Shown one piece after another: positions 44,860 to 49,535 of a stretch of DNA of 49,535 nucleotides. Under the pieces are notes generated by a model. That model made no database searches. It saw only the letters and a list, made by a program, of their open reading frames with translations, and was not told the origin of the DNA. The position numbers were made by a program, and so were the translations under genes. The first letter of the stretch is position 1; each line of letters opens with the position of its first letter. The stretch covers positions 1 to 49,535 of the forward strand of contig CANLRN010000027.1 of the NCBI GenBank assembly GCA_947493495.1, read 5' to 3'. Source of the DNA: an uncultured Aquimarina sp. GTDB taxonomy: Bacteria; Bacteroidota; Bacteroidia; Flavobacteriales; Flavobacteriaceae.

Positions 44860-45285
44860 TTATAGTGTAATGGATTGGACTACTTTTTTTTCAGAAACCA
44901 TAAATTTAGCGTCTTCCCATTTTGGTGGACCTAGCTTTCCCTTAGCATTATTACTGGTTCCATAAGGCTCTTTGGGTATTTTAAAGAAATTTGTATCCAA
45001 TGTTTTATTATCATTTTTATCGTGATATAATGAGATGGCATATTCGCCGTATGGAATATTCTTTAGTATGATTCTTAGCGAATCTTTCTTGGCTTTTCTA
45101 GTAACTGATCTATATGTATTTACATAAAAAGTATTTTCATTATCATACAAGCCCACAATGATAGTCCCATCGTCTGATTGAATATTGGTGATATGTACTT
45201 CTATATCATTTGTTTGATGTTGTGCACTAGCTAAAAATGATATAAGAAATGCAAAAAATGATGCGATGAGGTGTTTGATTTTCAT
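44860..45285 (-). CDS. DUF2141 domain protein, secreted
   Basis: A 141-residue protein with a signal peptide (ending ASAQ) and a single DUF2141 domain (GTIIVGLYDNENTFYVN; IPYGEYAISLYHDKNDN; GPPKWEDAKFMV). It is a paralog of the protein encoded at 804-1223. It sits 52 bp after the TonB-dependent receptor gene, a neighbour pair common in flavobacteria, so it may serve the same substrate path. Function unknown. Confidence 0.87.
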   Translation of the reverse strand: MKIKHLIASFFAFLISFLASAQHQTNDIEVHITNIQSDDGTIIVGLYDNENTFYVNTYRSVTRKAKKDSLRIILKNIPYGEYAISLYHDKNDNKTLDTNFFKIPKEPYGTSNNAKGKLGPPKWEDAKFMVSEKKVVQSITL

Positions 45286-45337
45286 GATTCAGTTTTTTAA
45301 AGATTTATTTTTTATTGATAGTATAAGATTATAATTA

Positions 45338-47494
45338 CTATAGATTATCTAATTGGTTATCTGTTTTGTTATCGCTAATAGTCCAGAAAAACCCAACAAT
45401 AAAGAACCGATCAGCAGGAGGTCTGATTGCACGTCTTGCATATTCTCCATTGCTATTAGGAGTATTGGCATATTGATAGTTAAATACATTGTCAAACCCC
45501 AATACATTAGATACAGATACATATAGAATTTTTTGTGAGCTCAAGAGATATGCCCAATTGATGTTTAGAGAATTAAAAGTTCTTGTTTTTTCTCCCAGAA
45601 AACTGGTTGTGTTTGGATTGGTGTAGGGTCTCCCTGAAGCAAAATTATAGGTGATTCCAATCATAGATTTCCAATCTTGGATCCAGTATTTACCTACCAG
45701 AGATACATTATGAGCGGCTGCAAAATTTGGAGTAGCGCGCTCTGGATAATTTCTGTAGTCTCTTTTGGTGTCTAAATATGAGTAACTAGCCCAATATTCT
45801 AAGTTTTTTATAGAAGTATTATCTCTCCAATACAAATCTAATCCAGTAGCATATCCATCTCCATTAGTAGTAAAATTGCTATCAAACTGAGGGCTAGGGG
45901 TGTCAAATTTTGCCAAACGATCATACGACTTGTAATACGCTTCTGCTCTTAACATCTTACCTTCTTTCTGATACAGATAATTAAAAATATAATGTGATGA
46001 TTTCTGTAGATCTAATACTGATTCATATTTTAGAACTTCTTGTTGTGGGGCTTGATAGAAATCTCCATAAGCTAATGAAAACTGAGAGTTAGTCGTAATT
46101 TTGTAAGCCAATGATGTTCTTGGGGCAATTCTGGTGGCATCTAATAGGTAATTATGAGTAGCTCGCACTCCTAATTGCATGGCTAGTTTTTTGCTAAAAA
46201 AGATGTTGGCTTCTCCAAAAGTAGCAGTGCTATTGTTATTAAAACCAGATTCAAAACTCCCAAAAGTAGCAGTTGTTGCTATCTCTGTATAATCTCCTAT
46301 AAATTGTTCTGCACCAAAATTGAGTTTAAAACGATTGCTAATTCTTTTTCTAAGTTTTATCTTAAGATGAGCACTAGTATCATCATTTTTTATAGCGGTT
46401 TCTTCAACTCCTATACTGTTATGATCATTGGCAAAACTAGCTCCAGCAGTCAATGTCCATTCATTTGCCAACTCACTTTTGTAGGATGTATTAAGATAAA
46501 GATTTCTGTTTTTTAACCCAAAATTGATGCCTTCTGACACATTGATATCTTCTTGTATCAATTCAAGATTTGTATAATTTAATCCCCCATATAATTTGAA
46601 CAAACCTTTACCGATTTTATTCCTATAAACAGCTTCACCTGAAAAAGATTCGAAAGGTTTTATCCAATCCACACGTTGATTAATAACTTCTTGATACGGC
46701 TTTAGATTGAGATAAAATGCATTAATGCTTAGCGAATTATTTTTCCATTTTTGTGTATTTCCACCACCTAATCCAACACTAATAAATGAGAGTTCTGTTT
46801 TTTCTTGATCGGGTTCATCGATAGTATTTAGTAATAATACGCTAGAGAGCGCATCTCCATATTCTGCTGCATATCCGCCCGTAGAAAAATTAGTCCCTTT
46901 AAATAAAAAAGGGGAGAACCTACCTCTGGTAGGGATATTATTAGCAGTAGCTGTAAAAGGTTGAAAAACCCGTAATCCATCAATATATACATTAGCTTCG
47001 TTAGCATCTCCGCCTCTTACAAACAGTCGCCCATCTTCTGCTACAGTAGAGGTGCCTGGTAATGTCTGGAAAGCACCAATATAATCCCCAGCTGCTCCGG
47101 CTGTAGTAACAATATCTAATGGTTTAAGTACAGATACTTTGCTATTGTCTCCTGCAGCAAATGTACCTGCATTAAGGATCACACTATCCAAGGAATTAAC
47201 ATCTTCTCGCAGTTTGATCTTTAATGATTTCATATCATCAATTGATGCGGTTAATGTATATGTTTCAAAAGATAAAAAAGAAACTACAAGTACTTGCTCT
47301 CCAGTTTCTGATGTGGTAAATGAAAAAAAACCAGTATCATCAGATGATGTTCCGTCATAAGTTCCCTCTACATATATATTAGCCCCTATTATTGGTATAC
47401 CAGAAGAATCTGTTACAGTTCCTGAGATAGTAACCTGACTGTATAAGGATAAAATATTACTGATTACTAACACGATGCTTATTATAAATCTCAT
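45338..47494 (-). CDS. TonB-dependent outer-membrane receptor
   Basis: A 718-residue receptor: signal peptide (to SLYSQ), carboxypeptidase-like regulatory domain (VTISGTVTDSSGIPIIGANI; DDTGFFSF), plug domain (GTSTVAEDGRLFVRGGDANE; YIDGLRV; GGYAAEYGDALSSVL) and beta-barrel ending with an aromatic strand (FFIVGFFWTISDN) that is followed by an unusual hydrophilic tail. No SusD partner and no STN domain. It belongs to the FepA/CirA-like Bacteroidota group that often precedes DUF2141 and LytTR kinase genes. Substrate unknown; a metal chelate or small organic ligand is possible. Confidence 0.92.
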   Translation of the reverse strand: MRFIISIVLVISNILSLYSQVTISGTVTDSSGIPIIGANIYVEGTYDGTSSDDTGFFSFTTSETGEQVLVVSFLSFETYTLTASIDDMKSLKIKLREDVNSLDSVILNAGTFAAGDNSKVSVLKPLDIVTTAGAAGDYIGAFQTLPGTSTVAEDGRLFVRGGDANEANVYIDGLRVFQPFTATANNIPTRGRFSPFLFKGTNFSTGGYAAEYGDALSSVLLLNTIDEPDQEKTELSFISVGLGGGNTQKWKNNSLSINAFYLNLKPYQEVINQRVDWIKPFESFSGEAVYRNKIGKGLFKLYGGLNYTNLELIQEDINVSEGINFGLKNRNLYLNTSYKSELANEWTLTAGASFANDHNSIGVEETAIKNDDTSAHLKIKLRKRISNRFKLNFGAEQFIGDYTEIATTATFGSFESGFNNNSTATFGEANIFFSKKLAMQLGVRATHNYLLDATRIAPRTSLAYKITTNSQFSLAYGDFYQAPQQEVLKYESVLDLQKSSHYIFNYLYQKEGKMLRAEAYYKSYDRLAKFDTPSPQFDSNFTTNGDGYATGLDLYWRDNTSIKNLEYWASYSYLDTKRDYRNYPERATPNFAAAHNVSLVGKYWIQDWKSMIGITYNFASGRPYTNPNTTSFLGEKTRTFNSLNINWAYLLSSQKILYVSVSNVLGFDNVFNYQYANTPNSNGEYARRAIRPPADRFFIVGFFWTISDNKTDNQLDNL

Positions 47495-47700
47495 TTATGC
47501 TGTTTTATATTGATAGTTCAAAAATCTTTTAAAGCGCATAGAGATGAAATTAATAGATACCGAATTGTCGAAAAATGAAGATCAATTGAGTTTACTATAA
47601 AAAATTCAAAAATATAAGAGATATAAATACGGTTATTTTCCCCTTTTAATTGTGTTTAAAATTGTTGAAATTTGAGAATAAACCAAAAACTAATAATAAG

Positions 47701-48846
47701 ATGTCTACTACCCATCCTAAAACAGAATATATCATCCATAATATTCATACACATATTTTTACCATGGAATATATTCCCAAATATTTTATGAGTAAATTTT
47801 TTCCCACTACCTGGGCCAGAAAAAAATGGGTGGCTAAGTTAGGGCAAGCTTTGGCTAAGAAAACAATCAATAGATACTCTGCTTTTTTTTATTCTGCACT
47901 AAAAGAATCCCAAGAAGAAGCATATAATGAATTAAGAGAATACTATCCCAGAAATACAAAGTTTGGCGTATTGACAATTGATTTTGATTATATGGGAGCT
48001 GGGAAAGCAAAGTATGGTTTTATACAACAAATTGAAGACTTAGCAGCATTAAAAAAGAAACCAGAATATAAAGATAACTTATTGCCATTTCTCTGTGTGG
48101 ATCCAAGGCGCCCTAATTTGCTGGAATTAGTTAAAGAATATATAGAAGTACATAATTTTGCAGGGATAAAATTATATCCTGCCTTAGGTTTTTTCCCTAC
48201 AGATGACCGTCTAAAACCAATATGGAAATATGCGCAAAAACATCAAATACCAATAACTACCCATTGTATTCCTAAAAATAAAAACCATTTTAGAACCAAT
48301 ATTACAACTCATATGTTATCCAAAGCTATGGAAATCAAAACATTTGATAAAAAAGAAGCTAGGAAACAATATGATTTTGCACAATACCTCAATCATCCAC
48401 ATTGGTATAGAGAATTATTAAAAGAATTTCCAGATCTAAAATTGAATATTGCTCATTTTGGGGGTAATGAAGAATGGGATAAATATCTAGACAACCCAAA
48501 ATTGAGTAAAAGTTTAGATCCCGAATACTTAGCAGATGCAGAAGATTGGTATTCGCAGATTAGAGATCTTATAGAAAATCATAAAAATGTGTATAGCGAT
48601 ATTTCTTTTACAGTATTTGATGATAGATTATATCCATTACTTAAAAATTTGGTAAATAGTTATATAAGGAAAGAAAATACATATCCTATAAGAGAGAAAG
48701 TTCTTTTTGGCACTGATTTTTATATGTTACAAAAAGACTATAGAGAACGTCGTTTTGGGATTGAGTTAAGAGGGTATCTTACGGATGAAGAGTATTGGCT
48801 TATTGCAGAGCATAATGCAAAACGTTTTTTACAAACTACATTTTAA
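47701..48846 (+). CDS. Amidohydrolase-family metal-dependent hydrolase
   Basis: A 381-residue cytoplasmic protein begun at ATG 47701; an in-frame TTG at 47650 is less likely. The amidohydrolase-2-type TIM barrel shows metal-site motifs NIHTHIF near the N-terminus, a strand with GIKLYPALGFFP, TTHCIP, NIAHFGGNEEWD and the C-terminal LFGTDFYML Asp. Relatives include decarboxylases and lactonases such as ACMSD- and LigW-like enzymes, but no substrate can be read from the sequence. It is a single gene, divergent from the TonB receptor with 206 bp between them. Confidence 0.85.
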   Translation: MSTTHPKTEYIIHNIHTHIFTMEYIPKYFMSKFFPTTWARKKWVAKLGQALAKKTINRYSAFFYSALKESQEEAYNELREYYPRNTKFGVLTIDFDYMGAGKAKYGFIQQIEDLAALKKKPEYKDNLLPFLCVDPRRPNLLELVKEYIEVHNFAGIKLYPALGFFPTDDRLKPIWKYAQKHQIPITTHCIPKNKNHFRTNITTHMLSKAMEIKTFDKKEARKQYDFAQYLNHPHWYRELLKEFPDLKLNIAHFGGNEEWDKYLDNPKLSKSLDPEYLADAEDWYSQIRDLIENHKNVYSDISFTVFDDRLYPLLKNLVNSYIRKENTYPIREKVLFGTDFYMLQKDYRERRFGIELRGYLTDEEYWLIAEHNAKRFLQTTF

Positions 48847-48871
48847 GAATCATAAAAATACCGCAGTAATT

Positions 48872-49435
48872 TTATCGTCCATTTTCTCTTGATTTTATAT
48901 TGGCTGTGCAGAGTCTTATGATTTCTAGAATTCGTTTATCACGAGTTTCTGATCGTTTTGCTTGATGTAACCAATAGAGGTAACTTTTTCTATAGCTAGG
49001 ACTAAAATTTAGGCAGTTTGTATAAGCACTAGGCGTACGGTTGAAGGCTTTCTGAAGATCCTTAGGAATCACCCCATTTTCTACATCATCTAATGCTATC
49101 CATGAACCATTCTCTTTTGCAGTTTTAATAATTTCTAACCCACTTTGGTGCATCAACCCTTCTTTGGTGAGTTCTACAATATAACTTTTATTTAGTTTGC
49201 TCCATACGCTTTTGGGTTTTCGGGGACAAAAATATTGTCTACGTCGTTCATTGTCCAGTTTTTTAACAGTCGAATCGATCCAACCATAGCATAAGGCGTC
49301 TTTTACAGCTTCTTCCCAACGCATACTCAATTGTTTACTTTCGACTTTATAAAAAATCAGATATATACCATCAAATGTAGTATGATTTTTATGAAGCCAA
49401 GAACGCCACTCAGTATCATTTTTAAAATAGAATTT
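48872..49435 (-). pseudogene. YdeI/OmpD-associated family gene with its start removed
   Basis: The reading frame is open from 49435 to the stop at 48872-48874, about 187 codons, close to the family length. It has the YdeI hallmarks KFYFKNDTEWRSWLHKNH, SMRWEEAVKDALCYGWIDS, YFCPRKPKSVWSKLN and the C-terminal SPSYRKSYLYWLHQAKRSET. No ATG, GTG or TTG precedes KFYFKND in frame before a stop; instead the palindromic element begins exactly there. The first in-frame starts are TTG 49336 and ATG 49330, which would remove about 35 conserved residues. It is either a dead gene or yields a truncated protein of about 152 residues. YdeI proteins have been linked to antimicrobial-peptide resistance. Confidence 0.75.
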
Positions 49436-49535
49436 ATACGATTTACGGATGAGAATTACGTAAAAATAATGGCAAGGATTTTTCGCTAGATTGATGAATC
49501 AAATTAAAGAATAGCCATAGCTATTGTTTCATTTT
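49434..49535 (-). mobile_element. Palindromic element, second copy, cut by the window end
   Basis: The complement of 49434-49535 matches 640-741 with two mismatches, including the end CGTAAATCGTA and the following TAA. The copy continues past the end of the window. It lies directly against the truncated 5' end of the YdeI-family gene. Confidence 0.75.

Noticed and set aside
1..49535. CRISPR array, tRNA or rRNA genes, phage structural genes
   Set aside because: No regularly spaced direct repeats of 25-40 bp, no cloverleaf or rRNA-like sequence and no phage proteins were found; the short heptamer arrays have no spacers.

Overview
The window is AT-rich chromosomal DNA from a marine-type member of the Bacteroidota, most likely the family Flavobacteriaceae (an Aquimarina-like genus would fit, but I infer this only from gene style). 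The evidence is C-terminal sorting domains of the type IX secretion system (T9SS), a SusC/SusD pair, FecI/FecR regulators, 2TM-domain proteins, TAnnTTTG-type promoter boxes, absence of obvious Shine-Dalgarno sites and a GH16 polysaccharidase. No tRNA, rRNA, CRISPR array or prophage was seen.

Layout. 0.1-1.2 kb: a small lipoprotein and a DUF2141 protein, separated by a 161-bp palindromic element. 1.5-7.7 kb (minus): a tight six-gene membrane operon (SpoIIM-like, multi-pass protein, DUF4129, DUF4350, MoxR ATPase, DUF58) with a divergent RDD protein at 7.7-8.4 kb. 8.6-10.9 kb: lipoprotein cyclophilin, NUDIX hydrolase and an acyltransferase. 11.1-18.0 kb: two tandem T9SS-exported paralogs with matching promoters and about 330-nt leaders; the first carries an M43 protease, the second has lost it. 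18.2-21.0 kb: a scrap region with an IS110 remnant, an M57-type metalloprotease with three DUF5648 repeats, and a broken HsdR-N-like gene. 21.2-38.4 kb: a coherent block of M28 peptidase, ECF sigma factor, FecR, SusC with STN domain, SusD, TlpA-like thioredoxin, two surface lipoproteins, M16 peptidase and DsbD-like reductase. 38.4-38.9 kb: more debris, namely a SIR2-like fragment abutting the 5' end of an ISAs1-type transposase. 39.0-40.6 kb: a GH16 enzyme with a ricin-type lectin domain and a T9SS tail. 40.9-47.5 kb (minus): TonB receptor, DUF2141, TPR protein, LytS-type kinase fused to a 2TM domain, three free 2TM proteins and a LytTR regulator. 47.7-49.5 kb: an amidohydrolase and a YdeI-family gene whose 5' end is interrupted by a second copy of the palindromic element.

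How the genes may work together. The 21-38 kb block reads as a peptide-scavenging system: the STN/FecR/ECF cascade senses a substrate at SusC, SusCD imports it, DsbD and the TlpA-like protein supply reducing power, and the M16 and M28 peptidases degrade it. Debris of two IS families and two defence-like genes on both sides suggests the block sits at an insertion hot spot. The items most worth following are the palindromic element and its gene disruption, the long paired leaders of the T9SS paralogs, the protease-less paralog, and the kinase/2TM cluster.
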